Part shown: one piece after another, positions 13,501 through 26,799 of the stretch | Layout of the letters: every line of letters starts with the position of its first letter | Position numbering within the stretch: position 1 is the first letter of the stretch | DNA from: Lucifuga dentata | Taxonomy: Eukaryota; Chordata; Actinopteri; Ophidiiformes; Bythitidae | Assembly: GCA_014773175.1 (NCBI GenBank) | Contig: VXCM01002132.1 | Coordinates: 1-64,000 of the forward strand | Reading direction: 5' to 3' | DNA length: 64,000 nt | Notes under the pieces: generated by a model | Seen by the model: only the letters and a program-made list of their open reading frames with translations | The model's database searches: none | What the model was told of the DNA's origin: nothing | Translations under genes and position numbers: made by a program

Positions 13501-14167
13501 GACAACCAAACACAGGAAAATATCAACTTCCTTCCTTTTACACTGTAAACACCTACAGGACTACTGGCTTTGGAAGGTTAAAGTGTTGATCTTACAGATA
13601 TCATTCAACATGCCTTGACTGCATATTGTTTCGTAGCTTTAACTACATTATACAAACAATCACTTGTGGTTACTTAATGAGCTGAGAATGTACACAATAT
13701 GGCCCCATTGACAACGGCACAGAGTCCTGAGAGCTTTCTCCACTGACAACAGCTGACTGCACACACACCCCACCCACCCACACCCACCCCCACAGTCCAG
13801 TGCTGGTTTACTATATTGACCCAAGGTAATGGTGATAATGGATGTTATTCACATCAATAGGAAGATCAAACAGTAAAAGGAAACATTTTCCTTATACAAT
13901 TCATGTTCCCAAGTGTAAAGCTTAAAACCCATTATATGGTCCAGCAAGGAGCATCCAGCATGAAAACGAAGATTCCATAAAAACACTGAAACGAATGCAG
14001 TGCTTCTTTGCTTTTGTTGTCTAACACTCAGAAATGCAACTTTACTGGATGTGCATTTTTATTTTCTTCAATTTGATGTCATTCCATAAGTAAGACTATT
14101 TGCCTTGCATTTTTCCGCAACTACATCCAGGACCTCACATTTATCTCTTTTAATAAACTCATTAATT

Positions 14168-14203
<36 letters not shown>

Positions 14204-16129
14204 CCTTCTCACCATACAATTATGTGGAGGAATTATATATGGAGAAATGATTGCTCACTGTTAATTCAGGAACTCTTAATGGTAGAATAAGACTGAAAAA
14301 GGGTGCAAATGCGATGTGATACAGTACATACGACAGAGAGAAAACACTGTGCTATAGTCACTCTACCTAACGCAATTAAGCAGTGGTGCTCAGGAACAGA
14401 AATGTAGATAAGAAAGGAAACAGTGCATTTACTATGTTCTGCTACACTTCACGACCAATAACAAATTCATTACACACAGAAGTTATGGTGTAACCTCATC
14501 AGTAAATCTGCCAGGAAATGGCCTCTACATGGCACTTCATGCTCACAGTGTAAATCTTCACACAAAAATCTGAGTATGACTCAAAAGAATGATCATGCAT
14601 TCAGCTTTTGCCCAGTCATTCCAAACTAATGGTCACAGGTAAATACCAGGTTTCCGCCATTCACTCAAGTTCTCAGTCCAAAACTGTAGTTTCATTTTAG
14701 ATTACTCATTAAACCATAGAATCATACAGGACCTTTGAAGAATTCTATGTGCTAATCAAGGTTGTCGCCTTTGCCATGTTGTTTTTATGCTAGAGACTCA
14801 ATATTGCAGCTAGTACAAACAATCTGGTGCCACTGTAGCATTTCTAGCCTTTCTACTATATATTTATGTAGTAATCTTTTAATAAATACTATAAAACATC
14901 TGTGGCATGTTTCATATATATATATATATATATTATACTGTATATGCTCTGGTTTTCATGCTATTTCAATGCATTTGTACTGCTTCCTTTCCAGATTTTA
15001 CTCTGGGGTTCTGGATTATGTTTCACTAATCTTAACAACAGCGAATTAGTCAAAACAAATGTAGATGGATGATGCACTGTCATGGAGCAGATCAAAAACA
15101 GTGGAGGACTTTTCCTTTTCTGTGTGGAGTCCTGAGGAGTCAGTTGCTTAGGAACACATAAACAGTGTGCTTGAACAGCTCAGGGCTTTATTTCAGGTCA
15201 AAGATACGACATCAAGTGTTCCAGACAACATTTCTCCAGACTAGGACCTGCTTTTGGGCGCAATGTATACCTCTATCATTTTTTGTTACTCAGAGACATT
15301 CGTGAATATGTAAAGTGCATGCATACATCTACAAGGTCTTCAAGAGAATGCCATCTCTTGCATTATATTGCGAGCTGTTTTAACCAAGTAGGAGCATGAT
15401 CTCATATAAAAGCCAGATATATTAACAAGAAAACTTATTCTCCTGGCTTAACACTGTATATTGATATGGCAAAGAAGAGCCATGATCTCTAAAACATTAA
15501 GTCTTCCTACATATTACGGCCTCTCAAATGCTTGGAACTGAGACTATACACCGGAAGGGAGTTCTGAATTTCTTCTATTTCAAACCCACTCTGCTCTGCT
15601 GATCTTCTGCCAGATTGCCGGACCTCGATTTTCTATGCTGTGGTTGAGACACAACAAGGACATTTATTGTCCAGCAACCAGTTCACTTCTTCTGAAGAGC
15701 AGTGGTTGTTTTGAGCAGATGAAACTGAGCCACATCCCCTTAGCAGCAGCAGAAAGGGATGACCTTTAAATGAGAGAGGTCTAATGTGTCTGCTCTTTGG
15801 CCTTCCTTGATTAGCTGATGTCACAGGAAGTGAATTATATCCTTATCGAGGGTCACCGTGGTCTTACGAGCCCATCTTCCCTCTGATGTCATCAGTTGTT
15901 GGAGACAAAGTTCTCAGACATAATCACACTCATTTGCTAAATACTGAGCAGTGTTGTTACACTTTCAGCTGCACTACTTGTATAAAGGGCCAATGCAATT
16001 CAGTAAATCTGCAATATTCTCTGATACTTAAGCTCAAAATTTACATGAAGATGTCGGAAGATTTTATAAATTTATATATATATTTTTAGACTTTTTATCT
16101 ACATATTTACCATTAGAGAAATTTTGTTC

Positions 16130-16255
16130 TCCCGGTTTGATTATGTGGTTGTGCACTTTTATTTTGTTTGATTACATGTTTGAGTACTGTCAAGGATCGT
16201 CACAAATTTTGTTGTACTCTGCAATGACAATAAAGGTAGTCTAATTCTAATTGTT
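16130..16255 (+). mobile_element. LINE-type 3' tail
   Basis: The segment ending TGCAATGACAATAAAGG followed by a (TCTAAT)-like run has the form of the 3' end of fish LINE (L2/Rex-type) insertions, which are usually 5'-truncated. No reverse transcriptase frame is attached. Confidence 0.5.
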
Positions 16256-17349
16256 CTCCATATGCACATACATGAGCATGTAGCCAAACAGGGTCTTTGC
16301 TGTTCCAGCAGGCTTGTGTGGGTGTTATCCATCATGATAAAAATCTTTTCATAATAGCCATTACATATTTTACCCCAAATGGAAGAAAAACTGAACAAGC
16401 CTTTTCAATGAGACCACAGAGCCTGTATCACCAGCAGGTGGAGAAGACAATAAATTCTCATCTTTGACCAGCATTTCAATCTACTTACTATGCTGTTTGA
16501 CATCCAAGTGGAAACAGCTCTTCCAAATGTTTCTAATGCCAAACTTGTAAAAGGGGTGGTAACAGCTTCCTCTTGCCAAACAACTACACTCAAGGGATGA
16601 AAAACATAATACATCATGATGGGGTAGATATGGAGCGGAAGTGAAGGGCAGCAAAGCATGCATGGGCAGTGACCTGAGCAGGTAGATAAGACAGCTGGAG
16701 AAGGAGAGATCCAGGAAGAGGGAAAAGCAGGATCATGGACAATGGCTAGGCTGAACTTAAACAGGAGATCAGCACAATACAGGGAGGAGGTAGAAAGAGG
16801 TTCGTGCTGAACGACAAACATGGATATGGAGAGGTAAAGAAGAGAGGGAAGAAGGCGAGGGAGGTTAGGCTCAGAGAGGAAAGCTTGGGGCGAGGAGGAA
16901 CAGAACACACACAGATCTGTGGTTTGAACAAACAAGCAAAGGCGTACCAAAATTAGAAAACAACTTTCAAGTGAAGCTGACATGGATAGCAGAGATATCA
17001 TGCTCTTCTCACATGTATATCACAACATATAAATCTATACTGACACTCTCTTCTAAAAATATTCATACATCCACACCTCAAAGTGCATCTGACAAGCTGC
17101 CATCCAACTTGTCTTTAGTGTCAGACACATTTAAGCCATTTAAGAAGTAACCAGGTTACAAATGCTCATGTACAGTAGAGGCAAAGTAAGATGAGGTTAT
17201 GATCACCACAGGTAAACATTTTTCTTTCCTTCCTTTGGCTTGACACAGAAATATAATGCAAATATCACACTGTAAACCTGTAGAGTGAGAGCCAGATCCC
17301 ACTGTGGGAATGTGTTCGCTTATGTGTGTGTACATGTGTGGGTGTGTGT

Positions 17350-17352
<3 letters not shown>

Positions 17353-17389
<37 letters not shown>
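17353..17389 (+). repeat. (GA)18 microsatellite
   Basis: Perfect AG tract of 37 bases preceded by a short TG tract. Confidence 0.93.
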
Positions 17390-17393
<4 letters not shown>

Positions 17394-18178
17394 AACATAT
17401 GGGCTATTCACTGCCTGGGCAGCACTGAGCCACTTGATCAGTGGAAACAGACAAGAGCTGACAGAAAGCAGACGGAAAGCTGACTGATTACAAACGGACC
17501 TTTCAGGGTCTTAAAATAGAGCAATCTACTCAAACATGCCATAGCTAAATGCCGTGGAATTAGCAAATCATGACACTTACTATGGTGTTTTGATTTTAAT
17601 TTTTTCCTAAACTATAGCTGCCTTATTCGCAGTAAGTGCCAACATTAAAAATATGCAATCTGTTTGCTATGACTTTTCAACATTTAAAGTGTTAAAAAGC
17701 TTATTTTCCTCCATTTTCATGCATCTCTGCACACACCCCATCCACTGTGCAATGGAAATCCATTGAAAATAATAAACAAACAATTCAATTTTACAACAGT
17801 GAAATTAAAATAGTGCATTCTAATGTATTCCATTTTTTAATGGCTGTTTTAAGCCACAACCTTCGTTGCCATATTGTCCCTTGGTTATAAATCTGACTAC
17901 TTTGATTCTACTGGTATTTCCAAACAAATCAATGAACAAACCAGCCAGTTTAAAAGTTGCAATGACTAAATAGTTTATCAGCCCTTGACGATTTTTACAT
18001 TTTTACTGAAAAAAAAAAAAAATCCAAGCAAGAGGAGGCAGTATCACATCTTTGCAGTTTACATCAAACCTGCACCTAGGACAGAGGGAGGAAGCAAGAA
18101 GCCAAAGTTTCTCAGTATGCAACACTTGACCTTGGATCGCTTTTGGTTCCCAAAAGGATCCTCAGATCATCAGGGCTT

Positions 18179-18307
18179 AGGGAGTCCCAGCAAATGATGA
18201 AAAGTCATATTTCCATTATTATCTCAGGAAAAAAAAAAAGTCNAGGGAGTCCCAGCAAATGATGAAAAGTCATATTTCCATTATTATCTCAGGAAAAAAA
18301 AAAAGTC
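18179..18307. other. assembly seam: 64-base copies either side of an N
   Basis: Bases 18179-18242 and 18244-18307 are identical and separated by one N at 18243. The pattern is that of two contigs with overlapping ends joined without merging. A true tandem duplication is much less likely because the same thing recurs at 31097 and 57748. Confidence 0.85.
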
Positions 18308-18354
18308 ATGGGATGTCTAACATCGCCTGATCATAGCTTTTACAGTTTCACAGT

Positions 18355-18560
18355 GGCAAACACTTTATCAAACGGGTTTCCTTGGTGCACGATCTTATGC
18401 GCGTCTGCGAAGATCCCTGAAGTAAAGTTTACGAAGTACCCCGAAGTTCCAGCCCGACATCCCACCTTAGACTGATCAGAGCCCCCTGCTGCACAGAGCA
18501 GCAGCAGCAGCAGCAGCAAATATGTCTCGATCACTCACCTCCCCAGGTGTGAAAGAGGAG
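18355..18560. promoter_or_regulatory. CpG-rich patch at the candidate exon
   Basis: About ten CpGs occur in 200 bases in a region where CpG is otherwise scarce, together with a short (CAG)6 run at 18500-18519. This is what a small unmethylated promoter looks like and supports a transcription start nearby on the minus strand. In the intronic reading the CAG run has no coding role. Confidence 0.4.
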
Positions 18561-18586
18561 CAAAACTCCGAAGAGCAGAGAGGCGN

Positions 18587-18624
<38 letters not shown>

Positions 18625-18640
18625 GCAGCGTGAAGGGGAT
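18539..18640 (-). CDS. candidate signal-peptide first exon, possibly mcam, interrupted by an N
   Basis: On the minus strand the sequence left of the N at 18586 reads in one frame as ASLLFGVLLLFHTWG and ends in a phase-1 donor, GGAG|GTGAGT (exon end 18539). A hydrophobic leader plus a phase-1 intron is typical of immunoglobulin-superfamily first exons. It sits in a CpG-rich patch. No ATG is visible; upstream is a GA/CT repeat joined through the N, so the start may be lost in the join. In mammals MCAM lies head-to-head with RNF26, which is the relation seen here. Downstream exons would lie beyond the left edge, requiring a first intron of over 18 kb. Symbol withheld; the identity rests on position. 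Confidence 0.35.
18584..18622 (+). repeat. (GA)n microsatellite containing a contig join
   Basis: A GA tract with an N at 18586, next to the candidate minus-strand exon. The true tract length and adjoining bases are uncertain. Confidence 0.85.
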
Positions 18641-21600
18641 GATGCAGGAGGCAGCAGAGATAGAAATCTATACACTGCAAAAAATGACGATCTGTATGAG
18701 TAATTTAGGCTCATACTAAATCAAAAAAACTCATATTTTATGTTTATCTTTAGAAAAGTGAATCTGAACTCTTTGTTAAATTCTGTATTCAGCTGAATAA
18801 AATTATGTAATTAACACTCTGATATTAATTGAGTTCTTAAGGTGAATATTTTTTTACAGTGTGCAAAATGGAGGAACTTGAGAGCAGCAGAGGGCGGAGG
18901 TCTGGATGATGTGAAGAATGAAGTTATAATTTATAGCTTCTATTTGGTTGCCTGGACTCTAACATGATACTGTCCCCAGTAAAAGCTCTGTAATCTAATT
19001 TTCGTGCTAGGAAAGCGTGGCCTGCGAACCCTAATTTAGCCTGACCTGCATTAGTGAAGCATGTGGTAGTTAATTTGGTGTGGAAAGGTGTGGCTGTGTC
19101 TTCTTTGCATAAGGGACTCAATGGACCAATGGTCTGTCTCAGCTGTGTCTGATGCCCTTTGACTTAATAATATCTTATCAGTCAACAGGCGCTGCTGTTT
19201 GCTGGGAGGCTTCACCATGGTGATGGATGCAGACAGATTAAACACAGAGATGAAGAGGGCTCTGAGCCTGCAGCAGCATGGAAGAATGATTTCACTTCCA
19301 TCCTCACAGAACTAAACATGCTCTGTGGTGAGCTACAAATACAGAACACCTTCAGCATTCACCCCAAAACTGAGACACTTAATGTTTCTGAGAGGGTTTT
19401 TTTTTTAACCTCCATCCACAACTGTGCCCACATTCAAACCAACACAGTGATAAAAGATGTTTAATTTTTATACACTATATACTCTAGTTTTAAATTTTGT
19501 AGTATCTTCTTCATGAGTTATACATTACCACCACACACAAAAAATAGCTGAATTATTTACTCCACCATTAACTATGGAATATCGAGGACCTAATAAACAC
19601 TGAGAATGTGACTCACTGTGGTAGATACCAAGCTTAATATGGTTATAATAATAAGGCCACACTGGGAATTGAATCAGACTGACTCTCTAATACAGGGTGG
19701 CTGACATCTCTTGGACTTTGGTTTCAGCTATCTCCCGACAGGGAGATAGCTCCCCTGTTCCCGACAGGGGAGTACACAAATATTGCAGGGGTGTATGCAA
19801 TAAAACAATCAGGAAGCTGTGATGTCTTGCATAAGTCAAATCAAAAGTAGCCTGTCCAGAAAACTACAAACTGCAGAGCAGCACAGCACATACACACAGA
19901 ACTTTAGCTTTTTCACCAAACAGAGCACAGCGGGAGGAGGATGATTTGATGTCTGGATAGTTTGAGGACAAGACACTCTTGTAAAATCAGCTTTGATATT
20001 ACAACATATAATTCTTATGCAATGTTTTCCCTGGTAACAAACCAGGGCCTAGACATGTTTGCTCTTCCATGCACACATAAACTGTCATATCAAGTCAACA
20101 TTTTTATAGCATTTTAAACAGAATAGAAACACTGTAAACAGAACAGGAAAAACAGAGAGATAAAAAGAATAAAAAAAAAAAATATCAAAGACAGTAAAAC
20201 ATACCTGACCTCCTGGAGGGTTATAATAAACTAAATCTTTGACATTCTGCAATTGCAATGAACTTAACAGAACAACCTTTCCAAATTTGGTAAGCTGTCT
20301 GGGGCTACAATATCAAAAATCCAACTTTACTTGAGCTTAAATCTGGAGTGTGTGACACAGACATGAACCTCTGATCAACATAACAGTGACACAAATTTCA
20401 TGAATACTTGATACAGTTGTGCAAAATGCAGAGCATTATGAACAAAATAATGCAACATTTCCTCAGATTCTACATGACAAACATTAAAATCACAGTTCAT
20501 TTTGTGTTGAAGTGTTTAAGCTTAGCATTATTTGATCCCATGTGAACTATCACAGGCTGCACACTTGGAAACAGATCAAAGAATGTAGGGACATGCACAT
20601 TGATCTGCGTAACCTTCACTGCTGGAAAACACTGCGCTGTCTGCCATCTGTGCCTGCCAAGTGGGCTGCCTCTGAGTCGGGTCACTGGAAGATCGGAAAG
20701 AGCATGCAATCATTACTGAAACTAGTCCTGTGAACAAACTCGCAGTGGACAGAAGGTCTGTGGACAGTGAATGTCCTCAGAGGAGAGGTCAGAGACTGAG
20801 CAACAGTTTACTAGAAGGTGGTCGAGGTTGGATTTGCTGTTGTTTCTTCCACATCACTGTGGTCCAATATGCCTCAGAGGAAGTGAGGACATTATCCAAC
20901 ACAGAATGGATCATTCTGGTGCCTGATCTAATTCTGGTCACATCACGACTTTGGTGAAGGTCGTGATCATATTACATGAATATTACAGTAATATAGTTTT
21001 GTTAGGTTTACTGGAAATCTGGGATTTCTTTTGTCATGACTTCAACTCCTCAGATTCATATATTAGATGTGTTTTTTGTTTGTTTTTTTTTATCTGGTGG
21101 AAACATGGACCAGAGCTTCGCAGAGCTATTCTCTGTGTATGTCTCTGCTTTTGCTTACCCAACTACAAACTACAAATAGTACTGAACAATTGAAATTGTT
21201 TAGCCCCGTACAATGTACTTTATACAGGAAAAGTTCCTATACTATTTATCTAAAACAAAAACAAAAAAAATAGTAAGCAGTATAGGGAGAACAACACTTT
21301 CTCCATAGCTTGACCATAGTGTGTTTCATGCATTTCAACAGAGATTAAATTTAAATGTAAAGGAGGTAGTACAGGAGGTAGTTGATGTTCTCATTTCCTT
21401 TAGAGTGTAACAGAATCCTTATGGGTTGGAGCGATAGCAGCAAAGCAGCTGTTCCCAAAACAATTACATTCTTCAGCCTCTGAAAGTCAGTAACATGACA
21501 AAATTTAATGTAACTTCAGAATTTCGGGAAACTATTTTTTCAATAGTCCTCTTAAAATTCCTTGTGGACAAATTGTAAGAATGTCCCCTTTTCACCTTTG

Positions 21601-23618
21601 TATAATATGATACATCCTGGACAGGGGGTTTGGGAATATCAGGGCCAATGGGTTTGAGAATGAAATTGAATAAGGAAAAATAGAAGAAGGAAAAGCACCG
21701 GCCCCTCCTCCACAGAGTTCCCAGAGACTGAAAGACCTCAAACATTTTTCTAAAAGCATGTTTCACAACCTGCTAACAGACTGTAAGAGACACAGTGACC
21801 TAAACCTCCAGCAACCAACTACAGGAAAATCCCAATTAATCCCTAAAAATCTCGAACCTACGTCAGGCTAATTTAAATAAGGAATTTCACACAGCCATAT
21901 TTCATTATAGTTAATCCTTCGGTCCAACAGATGATTACCGTTATCTGTTCAGGGAGCAGACGTACTGGAATTCACCTTTGAACTTGGCTCCTTTAAAATT
22001 TTCCACCCCTGATGCATTGACCTGACTAGTGGCCTCACCGTGCACCCTTGTGTGTGCCATACCATTGTGATTGATGATTATACACGGCTTCTGTTTATCT
22101 CGCCTGTGCTCTGGGCTGTGCTCATGGGCTAAGGAAAGCCTGAAGGAACGAAAGAGAGGAAAAGAAGTCATTCTTTCTGAGCCACTGAGGCCAGATCCAG
22201 GAGCAAGTTGTTTTGGGGGGTAATCTGCCCAGAATGAGAGGGCTATTGTCCAATTCGCTGCAGAGGATGGGGGAGGNAGAGTGTGCTGGTATGGTGAGGG
22301 GGCTCGGGGCAGAGTGGGAGAGAAATTTGAATTTCTGCTAAACTCCGTCATAACAACAGGGATCTTGACAAAGAGACACTTTGATAACTACATGGGGCAA
22401 GAATTGAACATTGCTGTCTCCATGGTGATTATATGTAATAGCGGCATTAATCATAATAAATCCTCCCACTGACATGTTTCTCCAGTGTTTCAGCCTGGGA
22501 TGGTTGCAGCAGTAATAAGGAGAGAAAAAGGCAAGGATGAAGAAGAAGAAAGTTTAATGACTTCAGTTTGGTGATGCAACATTTTATCTCTTCCTGGGCT
22601 ATTATAATTCATTTATCATGGTGGTAATAAACCATGGTAATGGTGCCTGGACAGACACATATCTTAAATTCTCTTCACATAAAGGATGTCTATGTCTTTT
22701 GATCTCCACTAGTTTGCTTTTGAAAACTTGTCACATAATATAGTCACGATACAATCTGGTATCACAAAATAGTTTCCTGATGAAGGAAAAGTTACATTTT
22801 AAGCTTGAAATGTTTGTCACTGCAGTACTGAAATCATTGATTTATCAAGTGCTTGAATGACAGAAAATGAATTTATTCCAAATTTGGTAACTACTTAACT
22901 GGTTTAATCATTTCATAAGAAAAATTTAACTTGCAAGGAGTCATCTGCTTTTCTCTATAGTGTATGCAGCTTTAATCGAAGTATATACTTTTAAGACTTT
23001 CGCTCTGGGCTCTGAAAGCCTGTGATGGACGTTTGGTTTTATTCTTGATGCTGTAGACTAAATGATAAATTAAAAAATAATTGAGGTATTAATTGATGCT
23101 GAATGTAAAGGTTAATCGCAATGCTACTTTTTTATTTTTAAATGATCTTATGTTTTTTGGGGATAGATGTAGTACGTGCAGAATCATGAGTCATGAAGCA
23201 GGAAGCTACAAGCTGCCTCCACTACAAACTCATGAACATCCTGCAGACGCACACACATAAGGTCCTGGGAAGACAACTCACAAAACAGGAATGTCATGTG
23301 GGGGAACTCCACAGTCTTAGTCATGCTAGTATTCCTGTTTCTGATCCCCCAAACCAATAACTTCATCTGTGTATTTTTTCTTAACCTATCAGCTTTTTTC
23401 CTGCTCCTGATTCCCTCACCTCTTTTTCTCCACCTGCAATCGCTCCCTCTCGCCCTCTTTCAGCGTGCAGCAGAGGCAGCAGGCTTGAAGTGGAGGAATG
23501 CAGGGTCCTGCTCAGGGTCCTGACCAGTCTGCACTCCAGTGATTTCTGATGTTTGCAGTTTGTGTTTTCCCATAGAAGCTTCTGCTCGGCAGCATGCACT
23601 TCTGCTTTCTCTCTGGAA

Positions 23619-23660
23619 CACACACCCACACAAACACACACACACACACACACACACACA
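23619..23660 (+). repeat. (CA)n microsatellite
   Basis: CA run with early CCCA and AAA interruptions. Confidence 0.88.
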
Positions 23661-24220
23661 GAATAAACCATGAGGTCTAAAGCTGGGAGCACAGTATAAG
23701 TCTATAACCACAGTTTAGCCATGATGACTTCAAGACCGTGGAGAATCTGCATGAAATATGATAGGTCCTCATGGACAGAGGGAACACATTATCATGAAGG
23801 TGTTGTGGATAATGTTTCAAGTCTTCCACCTTTCAAATGAGCCTCAGATTGGTCAGAGATGTCATGCTATATCAAACATGTTTGATGTTTATGGCTGGAA
23901 TTTGAAAAAGCCTGAACATGATCCAATGGTATGAGCTGGGTAGAGCATAATTCTAAATGCAATGTCTTTGTCTACATCTATAATCTGCAAAAGTCAGTAT
24001 TTACATGTATGTTGCACTACAGTCTCCTCACAGTCCTTAAATGTGCTGTTCCCAAGCAACTGGTCAGAGATTTTGACCACAAACCTGACAGTAAGACCTA
24101 AAGTTGTATAGACAGATTTTTGTCAATATTTATTTTTGGCTTTGTGGTTAACACTTTTCTCTACATTAGAGGTATTTTATAACACAGATGCCTCTCGGTA
24201 ATCTATTTTCAGATGCCTAC

Positions 24221-24497
24221 AAGATGAAGACAAGCAGTTTTAGTTGTCAGGAGGGAAGAGCAGACAAAGAAGTGGAAGTGTGCCTCAGTTCTTCACATTT
24301 CTTTACAGGGTGGAAATACCCAGCAGGTGAGAAATCCAATTGCTGCAAATTACTCATCCGTGAAACCTCGCCTCATTGTAGGAAACACGTCAAAGGGCTT
24401 GCTTGTCTTAGATGCATCCTGTGCAAGCTTCTCTTGTTTCCTATGTCTGTGTTCATGCTTTTTCTGGCCTTTATTTTTGAGACTGCGTGCTTATTTT
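24221..24497 (+). repeat. imperfect direct duplication, copy 1
   Basis: About 277 bases align with 25252-25533, sharing for instance GAAACCTCGCCTCATTGTAG and GTCTTAGATGCATCCTGTGC, with scattered substitutions and small indels. The copies start about 1.03 kb apart. No coding function recognised. Confidence 0.85.
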
Positions 24498-25251
24498 TTT
24501 TCTTTTTTTTTAATTTTTATTATTTTATTTTGTTCCTGCAAAGAGTTTGATGCAGATTTTTTGAAAAACCCCATTACGTATGAAGAGCCACTGTTCATCA
24601 GTAAAGGACTGGTCCAAGATCTCTTTCCCAGAGGTTACGGATGACAACAATGCATACAAATCTGAGATCTTGCCTCTCAGGGCTCCTGGGAAAAGCAGCT
24701 GTTTTCAGTCAGAGAGAGTTTCAAGCATATTTTCCTGTCTCATCTCAGATTTAATAAAGTACCGTAACTGAAGAAATTTATAAAAATCTGTATTAGGTGA
24801 GTCCAATGTTCACAAGAGATGTGGGGAGATCGGGGACTATAAGGTCAAACTATCTGAGATATTGACATATTTTCTCATGTCCTCCAAGCTGAGAGGGTGC
24901 TGAATAACAAAAAATGATCAACAATAGGTTGAATTTTTCTTATATTATTAATGAATGGAAGGGAGAGTAGGGTCCACAGGGTACAGACTGAAGACTCAGT
25001 ATTAATCCACAGAGACTCTACATACTTTAAAAACCATCTCATCATTTGTTTAATCTGAACAGCTTAATAATAAAGCTGCATGTTAGGTAAAGACAGGCAC
25101 CCTAGTTGTTTTGGCTTGAGCAGGGAAGCAAATTTGATTCTGGGCTTCTTTTTTATTCCATATAAATCTAGTGGTGGAATCATTAAGTCCTCTGAAAAAA
25201 TGTGAAGTTAGGTAACAGGGGAGACATAGAAAAAGGTAATTTAGACAAATT

Positions 25252-25533
25252 AAGATGAAGACAGAGCAGTTTCAGATCTCAGGAGGAAAGAGCAGACAAA
25301 GAAGTGGAAGTGCGGCTCAGTTCCTCACATTTCCTTATGGGTGGAAATGACCCAGCATGTGAGAAGCCCAATTGCTCCAAATGAGTCATCCATGAAACCT
25401 CGCCTCATTGTAGGAAACACGTCAAAGGCTTGCTTGTCTTAGATGCATCCTGTGCAAGCTTCTCTTTATTCTTACGTCTGTGTTCCTACATGCTTTTTCT
25501 GGCCTTTATTTTTGAGATTGTTTGCTTATTTTA
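25252..25533 (+). repeat. imperfect direct duplication, copy 2
   Basis: Partner of the copy at 24221. Neither copy shows terminal inverted repeats or target-site duplications, so it is either a local duplication or two insertions of the same unclassified repeat. Confidence 0.85.
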
Positions 25534-26799
25534 ATCAAGTAGCACTGAAGAACAAACTTCCAGTTTAGAGTCAGATTGTAGAACCTGTCATCGCTGACAA
25601 ATGACCAGGATGAAAACCAATCTTTGTCTCTGGTGAAATGGAGCCCTCGGGTTGTTGGGTTAGGTACCTCTGCTGATTGTTTGAATCTGCAAATCTGAAG
25701 CTGCACACTCAGGCAGCGTCGTGTAGCTGTGGAGATTGTGAGTCAATAAAATGTTAGAATGAAATCATTATCTTAATTCTAACAAAAATCCTTCATCATC
25801 TTTGCCTCAATAATAATGCCAGTTTTCTGTTTTTGAATGTAGATACCATGGTGCTGCTTTGTTATTTCAAGTTGTGTAGATTCTTATGTTGCACTGAGGC
25901 TACAGTGGTCACAGTGGAAATGCAAATGTCATTTAAAGAAAGCTTACAGAGGGTGACAGAATATGGCAAGCCATTCATGGTGTGTAAACTCCCATCATAT
26001 AGAAAGGAAGGGTTTGGTCATCCAGAAAACAAACAAAGGAAACTGACTTCTAGCCTGCTCATAGTCCAGAGGGAAGGTTAGCTACCATAAAAGGAGCAGG
26101 AAGCTCTTGGCCAAAGACAAAGCAATACACAAGACCTTATACAGCTTCTTGTACAGTGCCGATTTATCCCTGATGTATCATTAAATGCTTAAACAAATTC
26201 TGTTTGTCAAGCATCCAAAGGTTTGAAACAGGATTTCCTATGATCATATCAGAGTTTCCCTTTTAAAAAAAATGTTCAGTGCTGAAAGCTCAGATGGGGA
26301 GGATGGGACACAAGGCAAGGAAGGAAATATTGTTGATATTGTTCAGGATAGCAAAGCTTTTGAGTTTCATTGTCACTGAAGTGGTTGAGGTAATGGGAGA
26401 CTTAGCTCAACAATTTATAATGTGCTCGTGTAAACGGTATGGGTTAGGGAAACTGGAAACCCCCTGTCATGGCATAAAAGGTCATTTACTGAAAATACAG
26501 CAATCATTTTCACACGCTTCTGTCTCTCAAATACAGACAGAAATAAAGAATTTCTAGGAACACAAAAACAAGGAAAAGTCATGAAGCGTATAAAAACTAA
26601 AATTCACTAAGTTGGAAAAAGCACAAAAACGATACTCTTTCGAGACAATATGTCATCACCTCATGAACACCTGAATTAATCTGTAACACTGTTTAAGAGT
26701 CATTTCTTTCCCTTTGCTGAAGTATTTATAACTGATGCTATAATACAGTACTTTGCTGTTACTACTGCTGTTGGTGTTAGTGTAAGGGTGAATCTTTAT

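Larger units (their letters stand above)
8977..18354. other. gene-free stretch with scattered repeats
   Basis: No supported exon. Minus-strand open stretches at 9791-10243 (150 codons) and 16405-17001 (198 codons) lack recognisable domains and look fortuitous. Contains the GATA array, a C-rich (G4-forming) patch at 13768-13791, an 18-bp palindrome at 11240-11257, poly(A) at 14171-14201 and a LINE tail. Confidence 0.6.

Noticed and set aside
16405..17001. 198-codon minus-strand open frame
   Set aside because: Leu/Ser/Pro-rich with no recognisable domain; the plus strand is purine-rich there, which removes minus-strand stops by composition. No promoter, splice pattern or conserved motif seen.
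18340..18534. Minus-strand frame with a run of nine leucines resembling a signal peptide
   Set aside because: The leucines come from the (CAG)n repeat, the frame opens with GTG rather than ATG, and it begins downstream of a strong splice donor, so it is more likely intronic. The leader frame just upstream is the better candidate.
24188..24550. Cys-rich 120-codon plus-strand frame
   Set aside because: The related copy at 25252 does not preserve the frame, so selection for protein is unlikely.
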